DNA from: a virus
DNA length: 37,421 nt
IMG/VR virus record: IMGVR_UViG_3300025098_000124
Coordinates: 1-37,421 of that record
Strand: one strand, 5' to 3'
The stretch's first letter is position 1. The number at the start of each line of letters is the position of its first letter. Below the pieces are notes generated by a model. That model was not told the DNA's origin. It searched no databases and worked only from the letters and a program-made list of their open reading frames with translations. A program made the position numbers and the translations under genes. Positions 14,901 through 23,630 of this stretch are shown one piece after another.

Positions 14901-15650
14901 ATGTCCATCACCTCGTATCCAAATGTAATGACGTTCAGCGGTGGTGTGGGTTCGTTTCCGTACTACCTACAGGTATCTCGTGGTTTAATTGCTGGACACA
15001 AACGTGTATTTAAGTTTGGCTTTAACGGGGATATAGACGCTGCTGTTGAAGATATTTGGGATGCGGGTGGCGTATATACCTATCAAGGTAGCGCACTTGC
15101 TATGACAGCTACAAGTGGTGGCGGTGCTACAGATAATGGTGTAGAAGTTACTATTCAAGGTTTAGATGCTAGTTACAATGAACTGTCTGAAACAGTAACA
15201 TTGGCTGGTTCAGGTGCAGCAACAACCACTGGCACTTTTCTACGTACCTACCGTGCCTTTATATCTGGGTCACAAGAACCTACAGGCGATATTGATATTG
15301 CTAATGGTGGTACAACCTATGCAAAAATAGCTGATGGGGAACACCAAACACTCATGGCCCTGTGGACTGTACCTGCGGGTTACACTGCATATCTTTTGCA
15401 AACAGATATAACAGCCTTTACAGAACAGAATAATAAGTTTGGTGTAGTATGGGTGCAAACTAGAGAACTAAATGGGGTGTTTAGAACACAAGATAAATTT
15501 GCACTAGTAGCAGCCACACATCATCAACAGTATCAAGTACCCCTTCCCATCCCAGAGAAAACAGATATTCGTATTCGTGCAACGGGGTCTAGTAGTAACG
15601 CAGATATACAACTTTCCGCAGGTCTTGATATTATTTATATAGAGAACTAG
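14901..15650 (+). CDS. Beta-rich virion protein, function unknown
   Basis: The 249-aa protein is rich in Gly, Thr, Ser and Ala with many predicted strands, as seen in minor capsid or tail appendage proteins. Recognisable pieces are GEHQTLMALWTVPAGYTAYL and PIPEKTDIRIRATGSSSNAD. I recall similar sequences among marine phage structural proteins, without a known role. Codon choice is more AT-rich than in the neighbours and the GTTCG word that is common elsewhere is nearly absent, suggesting it joined the cluster more recently. It lies between small genes and other beta-rich proteins. Confidence 0.7.
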   Translation: MSITSYPNVMTFSGGVGSFPYYLQVSRGLIAGHKRVFKFGFNGDIDAAVEDIWDAGGVYTYQGSALAMTATSGGGATDNGVEVTIQGLDASYNELSETVTLAGSGAATTTGTFLRTYRAFISGSQEPTGDIDIANGGTTYAKIADGEHQTLMALWTVPAGYTAYLLQTDITAFTEQNNKFGVVWVQTRELNGVFRTQDKFALVAATHHQQYQVPLPIPEKTDIRIRATGSSSNADIQLSAGLDIIYIEN

Positions 15651-15652
15651 AG

Positions 15653-15991
15653 ATGCCAGAACGTAAAAGACGCACCCTTGCCCTCGAACTCACAACGGCA
15701 AATCAAGATGTGTATACAGTCCCTGCAAGATTTACCAGCGACGTAAACAGCATCTATATCAACAATGCCTCTAGTTCGTTAGTTACGTTTAGTTTGGATT
15801 GGTACGAGGCATCAACAACAACGTACCACACCCTTGCTGAAACAGTGGAACTTCCCGCGAACTCCCTGCTTCAAATCACCGACTACCCCTTGTTCCTGAA
15901 TCCCGGCGACAAGGTTCGCGGATTAGCCAGCGCAAATAGCGCAGTAAATATCTCAATTTCTCTGGAAGAATATTTCGAGACATCACTTTAA
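15653..15991 (+). CDS. Small beta-rich virion protein
   Basis: The 112-aa protein starts 2 nt after the gene before it. It has a basic start (MPERKRRTLALEL), then alternating strands (DVYTVPARFTSDVNSIYINN) and an acidic end (SLEEYFETSL). Composition and neighbours suggest a structural role, perhaps as partner of the 249-aa protein. No known domain is recognised. Confidence 0.7.
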   Translation: MPERKRRTLALELTTANQDVYTVPARFTSDVNSIYINNASSSLVTFSLDWYEASTTTYHTLAETVELPANSLLQITDYPLFLNPGDKVRGLASANSAVNISISLEEYFETSL

Positions 15992-16006
15992 TAGGAGACA
16001 CAAATC

Positions 16007-16444
16007 ATGGCAATTACAACTGCGATGTGTAATAGCTTCAAGCAAGAGATTCTTGGCGGTGTCCATGATTTGGATACCGATTCCTTGAAGATTGCGCTTA
16101 TCAAAGCAACCCCAACTGGCACTTATAATGCCAGCACAACCAACTATTCAGATGTAACCGGCAACAGTGACGAAGCCAGCGGAACCAACTACACAGCAGG
16201 CGGTCAGGTTCTAGACGGTGCAACTATCTCTCTAGACGGCTCCACCGCAATCGTCGACTTTACAGACGAAGTGTTCGCAGACGTTACTGTATCTGCAGAT
16301 GGTTGTATCATCTATAACACAGCAGCTAGTAACGCAGCCATTGCTGTGATTGACTTCGGCGGCACTGTTAGTGCTACAGCCGGTGACTTAACTATTGAGT
16401 TCCCAGCAGCAGACGCGAGTAACGCTATCATTCGGATAGCCTAG
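16007..16444 (+). CDS. Virion structural protein (head or tail-associated)
   Basis: The 145-aa protein follows a TAGGAGA ribosome site. It shows a pattern that I know from many unnamed phage structural proteins: an N-terminal NSFKQEILGGVHDLDTDSLK IAL segment, a central GTNYTAGGQVLDGATIS segment, and a C-terminal strand ending in IIRIA. It is nearly all beta and of low charge. Genes around it encode other tail or surface proteins. Exact location in the virion is not known. Confidence 0.75.
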   Translation: MAITTAMCNSFKQEILGGVHDLDTDSLKIALIKATPTGTYNASTTNYSDVTGNSDEASGTNYTAGGQVLDGATISLDGSTAIVDFTDEVFADVTVSADGCIIYNTAASNAAIAVIDFGGTVSATAGDLTIEFPAADASNAIIRIA

Positions 16445-16445
16445 T

Positions 16446-17279
16446 ATGTCTTTCTACGACTCCGCAGATGCTATCTATGGAGTTGCCCGATACGGTGCAG
16501 CTTCCTACGGAGTCGTAAGCCCCAACGTCTCTTTAACAGGCGTTTCTGCAACAGGTTCGATACAAACCGTAGCAGTAACCGGATTTGAAATCGACATATC
16601 CGAAAAGGTTGGGGGCGTATCTGCTACCACTACTGCAGGTTCCGTAACTGTTAATGTAGTAGAGGTCTTGGGTTCCGTATCTGCTACGGGTTCTGTCGGT
16701 AGCGTTGCTATAAGCAACACAGTCGCCCTAACAGGTGTACAGGCTACAGGTTCTGTCAATGCTGTAGAAGAAAAGCCGACGGAAGTTCTAAACAGTATAG
16801 CCGCTACTGGCTCTATCGGAACACTAACCGTAAACTTGGTTGTTACGCCGACAGGTGTTCAGGCAACCGGTTCGGTAAATACGGTAGAAGAAAAACCGAC
16901 AGAGGTTTTGAACAGTGTTAGTGCCACAGGTTCTGTAGGCACGGTTCAAGCTAACATAGATGAGAAGCCTAGCGGCGTATCTGCAACAGGCACTATCGGA
17001 ACCCCACAACCCGTCGTTAGCTTCTCTGTATCTGTATCTGGTGTCGGTGCAGTAGCCACACTAGGAAACGCAGAGGCCCAGACTACTGAACCTCTGGGTG
17101 GTGTCAGCGCAACAGGCGCAGTTGGTACGCTAATCCTGTACACAACAGCAGGACTTTCAGGGGTTCAGGGGACGTTCTCCGTTGGGACTGGAACGTACTC
17201 AGGAGTGCAGTTTGATTACAACGCGGTTCGCGAACTCTATGATAGACGGCGTACCATCAATATTGATAGAGCAGCCTAA
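16446..17279 (+). CDS. Repeat protein with eleven 20-residue beta repeats
   Basis: The 277-aa protein starts 1 nt after the previous stop. After an N-terminal YGxxx triple (YG at 11, 16, 21), residues 32 to about 250 consist of eleven units of the type GVSATGSVGTV plus about nine variable residues. Unit starts are at 32, 57, 77, 97, 117, 137, 157, 177, 199, 219 and 239, so eight of ten spacings are exactly 20. Such regular strands suggest a beta-solenoid or fibrous stalk. The C-terminal 22 residues (YNAVRELYDRRRTINIDRAA) differ and may dock to the tail. It is probably a thin virion fibre or tail component; no enzyme motif is seen. The next gene begins in a TAATG overlap. Confidence 0.8.
   Translation: MSFYDSADAIYGVARYGAASYGVVSPNVSLTGVSATGSIQTVAVTGFEIDISEKVGGVSATTTAGSVTVNVVEVLGSVSATGSVGSVAISNTVALTGVQATGSVNAVEEKPTEVLNSIAATGSIGTLTVNLVVTPTGVQATGSVNTVEEKPTEVLNSVSATGSVGTVQANIDEKPSGVSATGTIGTPQPVVSFSVSVSGVGAVATLGNAEAQTTEPLGGVSATGAVGTLILYTTAGLSGVQGTFSVGTGTYSGVQFDYNAVRELYDRRRTINIDRAA
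16539..17189 (+). repeat. Eleven tandem units of about 60 bp coding for GVSATGSVGTV-type repeats
   Basis: The repeats keep protein periodicity and differ in synonymous bases, so most are old. The units at residues 97-116 and 137-156 are almost identical in protein (VEEKPTEVLN in both), pointing to a duplication of a two-unit block of about 120 bp. Confidence 0.85.
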
Positions 17280-17452
17280 TGCCGCTAACCAGTTACGAAC
17301 GAACCGTACACGTTGTTCTCGACCCGCGAACAGTTTTGGTTGAGGACGCAATCAACGCCTTTGAGCGAACAATATCTGTAGTGTTGGAACCGCGAGTTGT
17401 CCACATCGAAAGCATCGGCAACAGCTACACCCGCACAGTTTACGTGGAGTAA
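17279..17452 (+). CDS. 57-aa protein with internal triplication
   Basis: A TAATG overlap starts a 57-residue frame ending at 17452. The protein is made of a repeated strand pair: YERTVHVVLDPRTVLVE (6-22), FERTISVVLEPRVVHIE (28-44) and a cut copy YTRTVYVE (50-57), spaced 22 residues. This internal order, plus position between two structural genes and a GTGGAG site for the next gene at its end, supports a real gene. It is likely a small beta-structured virion component. No family recognised. Confidence 0.72.
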   Translation: MPLTSYERTVHVVLDPRTVLVEDAINAFERTISVVLEPRVVHIESIGNSYTRTVYVE

Positions 17453-17455
17453 TTT

Positions 17456-17752
17456 ATGTCATACAAATGGCCCTTTAAAGACCCCGGAGAGACGCTCGAC
17501 TATAGCATGGACTGGTCGCGGTTTCTTGGTGCCGCAACTATCTCCACAGTCGTGTGGTCTGTAGAAACTGACGCATATTCCACTCGTACAGTTTTGGCTT
17601 CGGGTCAGGACCTGACTACCGCATCAGGCGGAGCCGTAACTGACAGCATCCAGAATGTTTCCCAAACCCAAACCAACACTGTTGCTACGATGACAGACAG
17701 CACAGGCAGCACGGCAATTCGTTCGGTTAACTTAAAAGTGAGGACACGGTAA
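17456..17752 (+). CDS. Fibre-tail adaptor-like protein
   Basis: The 98-aa protein has KDPGETLDYSMDWSRFLG near the N-terminus followed by beta strands (STVVWSVETDA) and a C-terminal TAIRSVNLKV strand. This LDYxxDWSxFLG pattern is typical of small proteins annotated as phage fibre-tail adaptors, where an Ig-like fold attaches fibres to the tail. Location just before the gp11-like adaptor gene fits that role. It ends 2 nt before the next start. Confidence 0.65.
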   Translation: MSYKWPFKDPGETLDYSMDWSRFLGAATISTVVWSVETDAYSTRTVLASGQDLTTASGGAVTDSIQNVSQTQTNTVATMTDSTGSTAIRSVNLKVRTR

Positions 17753-17754
17753 CT

Positions 17755-18378
17755 ATGGCCTATGATTATCTCAGCTTAACTAACGATGTTGCCAAACGCC
17801 TGAATGAGACGCAGCTAACCTCTGCGAACTTTGCATCAGCCGCCGGGTTTTATAGCGCAATCAAAGAGGCAGTGAACTCCGCGATTCGCCACGTCAATCA
17901 GGCGCATTTTGGCTGGCCCTTTAATCACAACACATATGAACAAACCTTGACTGCAGGGGTTACTAGAAACACGGCCTTGGGTGTCGGACGTGCAGAACAT
18001 CTGACCCAGTTATCCTATGACGAATACGTTGACCGCTTTATAGACCAAGAAGATGAGACAGTTATTGCCAACGGTGCAGCCCCTCAGTTTGTGTTTCGCA
18101 CTCAGAATGGCGAGTGGGGCGTGGTTCCTATGCCAGATAAAGCCTATCAGGTAGACTTTGAATATTTTATGGACCCTGTTGACCTAATCCTAGATACGGA
18201 CGTGCCAACTGTTCCAGAGCGGTTCCGCCACGTTATTATTGATGGTGCTATGTATTACGCCTACATGTTCCGCGACAACATTGAAATGGCTTCTGTATCA
18301 CAACGTAAGTTTGACGAGGGAATTAAACAGATGAGAACCGTGACTGTCAACGAAAACGTCTACATGAGAGCATCATAG
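17755..18378 (+). CDS. Head-tail adaptor / tail tubular protein A-like (T7 gp11-like)
   Basis: The 207-aa protein has the usual length and helical character of T7 gp11-type adaptors. Typical pieces are an N-terminal helix (YLSLTNDVAKRLNE), FGWPFNHNTYEQTLTAG, the VPMPDKAYQVDFEYF strand region, and VPERFRHVIIDGAMYYAYMF. It would form the ring between portal and nozzle. The order adaptor then nozzle is the standard one in podoviruses. It starts 2 nt after the previous gene and is followed after 3 nt by the nozzle candidate. Confidence 0.82.
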   Translation: MAYDYLSLTNDVAKRLNETQLTSANFASAAGFYSAIKEAVNSAIRHVNQAHFGWPFNHNTYEQTLTAGVTRNTALGVGRAEHLTQLSYDEYVDRFIDQEDETVIANGAAPQFVFRTQNGEWGVVPMPDKAYQVDFEYFMDPVDLILDTDVPTVPERFRHVIIDGAMYYAYMFRDNIEMASVSQRKFDEGIKQMRTVTVNENVYMRAS

Positions 18379-18381
18379 AGT

Positions 18382-20550
18382 ATGCCGGACCGTTGGCAAA
18401 CATACGCCATTGAATTTAAGGGTGGCCTCATCACGAACATGTCCCCGTTGCAGCATGGTATCAATGCTCCGGGGTCGGCTCGTATCCTTCGTAATTACGA
18501 ACCGTCTATCGAAGGTGGCTATCGTTCGGTTCAGGGATATGACAAGTACGATTCGAACATCGTCCCCCCGTATGGTGCGCCACTGGTTCACGGCAATGGG
18601 CAGAGCGGTACAACCCTGATTGTTGGAAATATTTACACTGAGCCTGCTGATGGCGACGTGTTTTCTCTTGCTGGCGGGGCTGTAGACGGTGCAACACAAA
18701 CAGGAACGAGCCTAGACGTAGATGGATTAGATGTTGCCCCCTCTGCAAACGACACGTTTACTATTGCTGGGGATACCACAGTCTATACAGTGAGTGCCGC
18801 AACCGCCCTTGTAGGTACGGCATCTACCCTGACCATCACTCCGGCAATCACAGTAGCACCTGCAGATAATGCAGTTCTGTCGTTCCGTTACACAATTGCA
18901 TCTAGCGGTGTCTCTTTTAGTTCCGCGAACAAACGAGCTACCCTAACCCTAGACCAAACGATGGTTGTCAACCCCTCCGACCAAGATGCAGTAAGCTTTG
19001 TATCCGGCTCTGGGACCATTCAAGGGGTACACACCTTCGAAAGCGCAGTGATTGCAGCACGAGGTTCGGACCTGTTCAAATCGACGGGTTCCGGGTGGAC
19101 AAAGATAAACACCCCCAATTACGGTACGGTATTGGTAGACGGTGGTTCGCAAACTGGCACTAGCTTGGTTGTAGATGGAATTGACGGAACACCACAGGTT
19201 GGTGATACGTTCACGATTGCAGGCGTAGACCTAATCTACACCTTGACAGCTACCCCGACAGTTACCAGCGGTTCTGCAACTTTTGCTATCAACCCTGCAT
19301 TGAACAGCAGTCCTGCAAATAATGCAGCCCTAACGTTCCTTTCTGTAGACCGCACCGGCATGGACAAGCACCGGTTCGCGAACTTCAACTACAGCGGAAC
19401 CGACTTTATGGTGGGAGTCGATGGAGCCAATGTACCGTTTGTGTATGACGGAACGTTCTTTACCGCCCTCGACGGTATTCCGACAGACGGCAACGGCGCA
19501 GGCCACGTAGCAAACTTTAAGAACCAGCTATTCTTTGCAAAAGGTTCGAACCTGCTGTTTACAGCCCCTTACACCTTCGACGATTTCTCCGCAGCGAGTG
19601 GTGCCGGAACAATAAATGTCGGAAGTGCAATTACGGGCTTGATTATTTTCAGAGAACAGCTTATAATATTTAGTGAGAGGTCTATCAAGCGACTAGTAGG
19701 TAATACAATTGGAGACTTTCAGCTTCAGCCTATTACTCTGGATACCGGCTGTACCGAAACCGACACAATTCAGGAGATTGGTGGGGACGTACTTTACTTG
19801 GGACCGGACGGAATACGAAGCCTATCTGCAACCGACAGGGTGGGAGACTTCAACCTAGCTGTTGCATCGAAGATAATTCAGGATGATGTAACTGACTTTG
19901 TGAACCGCCACACATCTTTTAGCAGTGTGGTAATCAGACCGAAGAGTCAGTACAGGCTGTTAGGATTTAACACAAACTACTCTGCAGATGCTTCACGAGG
20001 AATTATTGGTTCGCAGGTAGAGCAGGGACTTAACTGGGCAGAGTTACGGGGATTCAAGGCGTATGTTGCCAGCAGCAATCTCTACGAAGGAATTGAAACC
20101 ATCGTGTTTGCGAACACAGATGGCTACGTTTACCAGATGGAGTCGGGAAACAGTTTGGATGGCAACGATATTTATGCAACATTTGCCACACCTTACATCC
20201 CAATCAACGACCCTCGTATTCGCAAGACCATCTACAAGATGTTTTTGTACACAGACCCCGACGGAAGCTTTTTTAATGAAGTAAACCTGCTGTTTGATTT
20301 TAATGAGTTGGGAATTATTCAGCCTACTCCGGTCGTGTTCGACAACACTTCAGGAGCAACTGCTCCGTCATTTTATGGAACCGCTATTTATGGAACAGAT
20401 AGTTACGGCGGTACAATCCAACGCTTATTTGAGAGTCAGATGGTAGGCTCTGGGTATGTTGTTTCGCTTCAGTTCCGCGCGAACTCAACAAACCCACCAC
20501 ACTCTTTAGACGCAGCTACGCTCGAATACGGCACTTACGGGCGGCGATAA
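18382..20550 (+). CDS. Tail nozzle-like protein (T7 gp12 / P22 gp10 role)
   Basis: The 722-aa protein lies after the adaptor. The N-terminus (EFKGGLITNMSPLQHG, ARILRNYEPSIEGGYRSVQG) and the later propeller-like strands (RFANFNYSGTDFMVGVDGAN, FREQLIIFSERSIKRLVG, GGDVLYLGPDGIRSL) fit phage nozzle proteins. Between them are inserted domains with the theme GxxQxGTxLxV...GDxFxIAG, at residues 70-98 (half unit), 102-168 and 253-320. Near the C-terminus is a YGxxx triple (YG at 665, 670, 675), the same as in the repeat protein at 16446. It forms the distal tail tube that contacts fibres. Nozzle role is by family resemblance and gene order. Confidence 0.75.
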   Translation: MPDRWQTYAIEFKGGLITNMSPLQHGINAPGSARILRNYEPSIEGGYRSVQGYDKYDSNIVPPYGAPLVHGNGQSGTTLIVGNIYTEPADGDVFSLAGGAVDGATQTGTSLDVDGLDVAPSANDTFTIAGDTTVYTVSAATALVGTASTLTITPAITVAPADNAVLSFRYTIASSGVSFSSANKRATLTLDQTMVVNPSDQDAVSFVSGSGTIQGVHTFESAVIAARGSDLFKSTGSGWTKINTPNYGTVLVDGGSQTGTSLVVDGIDGTPQVGDTFTIAGVDLIYTLTATPTVTSGSATFAINPALNSSPANNAALTFLSVDRTGMDKHRFANFNYSGTDFMVGVDGANVPFVYDGTFFTALDGIPTDGNGAGHVANFKNQLFFAKGSNLLFTAPYTFDDFSAASGAGTINVGSAITGLIIFREQLIIFSERSIKRLVGNTIGDFQLQPITLDTGCTETDTIQEIGGDVLYLGPDGIRSLSATDRVGDFNLAVASKIIQDDVTDFVNRHTSFSSVVIRPKSQYRLLGFNTNYSADASRGIIGSQVEQGLNWAELRGFKAYVASSNLYEGIETIVFANTDGYVYQMESGNSLDGNDIYATFATPYIPINDPRIRKTIYKMFLYTDPDGSFFNEVNLLFDFNELGIIQPTPVVFDNTSGATAPSFYGTAIYGTDSYGGTIQRLFESQMVGSGYVVSLQFRANSTNPPHSLDAATLEYGTYGRR

Positions 20551-20565
20551 CGGAAGGAAACGACT

Positions 20566-23403
20566 ATGGGTACAGGTTACACAAGGAACGACACCCCAAA
20601 CAATATTGCAGATGGCAACGTCATCAACGCTTCGGACCTCGACGGAGAGTTCGATGCGGTAGAATCTGCGTTTAATGAATCAACAGGCCATACCCACGAC
20701 GGCACGGCAGCAGAAGGTGCGCCTATTACCGTTTTGGGTCCGGTTCAAGATTTCATTGCAAGTGCCACAGAAATCAAGCCGAAGACCACGAACACGTTGG
20801 ATATCGGAACCGTTTCCCTGCAGTTCAAGAATATGTATCTTGAGGGGACTGCCTATATTGACGGTTTGGGCGAAGATATCTTGGTTGCAACCGACAAGAA
20901 AGTGCAGTTCCGTGATACAGCCCTGTTTATTAACTCTAGCGTAGATGGTCAACTCGATATTGACGCAGACGTTGAACTGGAACTTGTAGCCCCCACAGTT
21001 GACATTGATGCCTCTACTGCCGTAACCATTGACACTGCTACACTCACAATCACAGGCTCTGCTAATGTAACAGGCGACCTAGACGTTGACAACATCAACA
21101 TCAACGGCAACACCATCTCAAGCACCGACACTAACGGTAACATCACCCTTGCACCAGACGGTACAGGGGTCGTTGCGTTGTCTTCAACTGACCTGACCTT
21201 CGGCGATAACGACAAGGCCATCTTCGGTGCTGGGTCTGACTTGCAGATTTATCACGATGGTTCGCATAGCTATATCAATGAAGCAGGAACAGGTAACTTA
21301 AAGATAATTGGTTCTGATATTTCCATTGAAGGTTCAGGCGAAACCTTTGCAACATTTGCTGATGATGGTGCGGTCACTCTTTACCACGATAACGCAGTTA
21401 AATTCGCCACCACAGCCACAGGCGTGGATGTTACTGGCACACTTGTTTCTGATGGCCTGACTGTATCGGGTGATGCCGTATTTACTCCTGACAATGACGG
21501 TGTTCGCATCACTGGTGCAAACTACGCAACATTGCGCTTGGAAGAAAATGACACCACAGATTTAAACACAACAATGTTTAACTCAGGTGGCAAGTTTTCA
21601 ATTTATACTAGCAGCGATGACAGAGCATCTGCGACAGAACGCTTAACCCTTGACCATTCAAATGGCTCCGTGGGCATCGGCGGTTCAGAAACAACGGTAT
21701 TCAACGGCACTGGCGGCGATATGAAATTCGTTGCTATTGGTGATGACAGCACAACAACTATAACAAACAACAGTGACGCTGGGATTGCCATCGTAAACAC
21801 CAACCAAACTGCTGGTAATCTAGCTGGTTTACACTTTGCTAGAGCAGACACAGATAATACGCCAAACTACGCTGGTGCGTCTATTGTCGCACAGTTCCCA
21901 GAGGCTCAAGTAACTGGTCAGTACCCAAAAGGTGATTTAGCGTTTCTTACATCTACAGCCACAAACAGCGCACCAAGCGAAAAGATGAGGCTAACGGCAG
22001 CGGGCCATGTGGGCATTGGGGTTACTCCGGCATCCTTACTGCATATCAAGGGACAAGCACCTGTTCTTACGTTGCAAGACACTGATACTTCTGGAACAAC
22101 TAATATAGAATTTCAAGACAGTGCAGCAACAGTTGATGCCAAAATATCCGTAGGCAATAGCACACAGTTTATGGCTTTTGAAACTGCTGGCACAGAACGG
22201 ATGCGCATCGACAGCAGCGGCTTGGTGGGAGTCAATGTTACGTCACTAAGCAAAAGATTGTCTGTTGGAGTTCCCCTTGCTGACACTGATGGTCTTGCAC
22301 TTGTTTACAGCGGCGACCCAAAAGGCGGCATATTGCTAAACCCTGCTAGCGGTGAAGTGCGTATGGGAGCAATCAACTCCAGCGGCACTTATTTTCCCAC
22401 CTTATATGCAAACAACTCAGAACGGATGCGCATCGACAGCAGCGGCAACGTGGGCATTGGGACGAGTTCGCCATCACGCTTGCTAGAAGTAAACGGTAGT
22501 GCAGCTTTTATTAATATTGATTCTGGAGCAAACAACAATCAACGTGGAATCGAGTTTGATTATGGCGGTTCGCAAATTAACGGTTCTTTAATTAACTTTG
22601 GTGGAACTGGAGAAACTGCATTGTCTGGTGGTGAATCTGGTTCATCAGGTTACTTTTTAACTTTTAAGACAAACGGCTCAGAACGTATGCGTATCACATC
22701 AGCGGGTGGCGTTGCTATTGGAACTTCGTCACCAATTAGCGGCGTGATGCTTGATATTCGTCCTACTAGCACCACTAGAATTATGAATACTAGAAGTTTC
22801 AACACGGGATTACAGTATCACCACGCTTTTGAAAACAACTCTGGGTCTTTAGTTGGTTCTATTGGTGTTAGCACAACAGCAACTGCCTTCAACACATCAT
22901 CAGACTACCGCCTCAAAGAAAACGTGGTGGCTGACTGGGATGCAACCATACGCCTGAAGCAACTCAACCCTGTTCGGTTTAACTTTATCGCTGACGCAGA
23001 TACCACAGTCGATGGCTTCCTTGCACACGAGGTGCAGGACATCGTGCCTGAAGCAATCAGCGGCACTAAAGACGGTATGATGGATGAGGAATACGAGGTC
23101 AGCGCAGCCACAGGCGACATCTACACGCCAGCTACTGAGGCTGTACTAGACGAGGATGGCAACGAGGTAACACCAGCGGTTGCTGAGGTTATCCATAGCA
23201 CTGACGTTGAACGCCCTGAAGAACTAGCCGAAGGCCAGCAATGGCGTGAAACTACTGCGGCTGTTATGGGTACACGGTCTGTTCCTGATTATCAAGGCAT
23301 TGACCAGTCTAAGCTGACCCCATTACTAACAAAGGCATTAATCGAGGCGGTTGAAAAGATTGAACAGCTAGAAACACGCCTAGCAGCCCTAGAGGCTAAC
23401 TGA
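20566..23403 (+). CDS. Tail fibre with C-terminal S74 intramolecular chaperone
   Basis: The 945-aa receptor-binding fibre has a GGAAGGA ribosome site. Residues 1-65 contain the GHTHDGT segment (H42, H44) of many marine fibres and likely attach to the tail. The shaft is beta-rich with repeated ERMRIDSSGxVGIGxSSP-type blocks (four to five copies). The C-terminal domain begins at about S779 in SSDYRLKEN; S779 and K784 are the Ser-Lys pair of peptidase S74, which trims itself after folding of the trimer. A C-terminal coiled coil (LIEAVEKIEQLETRLAALEA) follows. Cleavage before S779 would give a mature fibre of about 778 residues. Low GTTCG density in the shaft suggests horizontal exchange. Confidence 0.92.
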   Translation: MGTGYTRNDTPNNIADGNVINASDLDGEFDAVESAFNESTGHTHDGTAAEGAPITVLGPVQDFIASATEIKPKTTNTLDIGTVSLQFKNMYLEGTAYIDGLGEDILVATDKKVQFRDTALFINSSVDGQLDIDADVELELVAPTVDIDASTAVTIDTATLTITGSANVTGDLDVDNININGNTISSTDTNGNITLAPDGTGVVALSSTDLTFGDNDKAIFGAGSDLQIYHDGSHSYINEAGTGNLKIIGSDISIEGSGETFATFADDGAVTLYHDNAVKFATTATGVDVTGTLVSDGLTVSGDAVFTPDNDGVRITGANYATLRLEENDTTDLNTTMFNSGGKFSIYTSSDDRASATERLTLDHSNGSVGIGGSETTVFNGTGGDMKFVAIGDDSTTTITNNSDAGIAIVNTNQTAGNLAGLHFARADTDNTPNYAGASIVAQFPEAQVTGQYPKGDLAFLTSTATNSAPSEKMRLTAAGHVGIGVTPASLLHIKGQAPVLTLQDTDTSGTTNIEFQDSAATVDAKISVGNSTQFMAFETAGTERMRIDSSGLVGVNVTSLSKRLSVGVPLADTDGLALVYSGDPKGGILLNPASGEVRMGAINSSGTYFPTLYANNSERMRIDSSGNVGIGTSSPSRLLEVNGSAAFINIDSGANNNQRGIEFDYGGSQINGSLINFGGTGETALSGGESGSSGYFLTFKTNGSERMRITSAGGVAIGTSSPISGVMLDIRPTSTTRIMNTRSFNTGLQYHHAFENNSGSLVGSIGVSTTATAFNTSSDYRLKENVVADWDATIRLKQLNPVRFNFIADADTTVDGFLAHEVQDIVPEAISGTKDGMMDEEYEVSAATGDIYTPATEAVLDEDGNEVTPAVAEVIHSTDVERPEELAEGQQWRETTAAVMGTRSVPDYQGIDQSKLTPLLTKALIEAVEKIEQLETRLAALEAN
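22193..22446 (+). repeat. 29-bp exact direct repeat inside the tail fibre gene
   Basis: The same 29 bases (beginning CAGAACGGATGCGCATCGAC) occur at 22193-22221 and 22418-22446, 225 bp apart and in frame (75 codons). They encode the ERMRIDSSG shaft motif. Conservation at DNA level between shaft blocks suggests recent duplication or gene conversion and gives a substrate for recombination of fibre segments. Confidence 0.85.
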
Positions 23404-23627
23404 TGGAAATGACCAGCCTTATCGACATGCTCATCGGCCTGTTCGTGGCTGGTTTAGCGTGGTTCCTAAAGGAACAGAATAGCGAACAAAAACGATTGAA
23501 TATCTTGGTGAACAAGACACGTGAAGAATACGCAACTCGTGAAGATGTTCGCAACAATATGCGGCAGGTCATGGAAGCCTTGCATCGGGTCGAGGATAAG
23601 TTGGATAAGGTTTTGCAAAGAGACTAA
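23403..23627 (+). CDS. Small membrane protein with coiled-coil tail
   Basis: The 74-aa protein starts in a TGATG overlap with the fibre gene. Residues 6-22 form a membrane helix (LIDMLIGLFVAGLAWFL); the rest is charged and helical, ending in a heptad-like EALHRVEDKLDKVLQRD. Its arrangement is like the 62-aa protein at 13460. A role in lysis or in the virion is possible; nothing specific is recognised. Confidence 0.75.
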   Translation: MEMTSLIDMLIGLFVAGLAWFLKEQNSEQKRLNILVNKTREEYATREDVRNNMRQVMEALHRVEDKLDKVLQRD

Positions 23628-23630
23628 GAT

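Noticed and set aside
16539-17189. Regular 60-bp repeats as a possible CRISPR array
   Set aside because: The periodicity is in protein sequence, units have no separate spacers, and the frame is open throughout.
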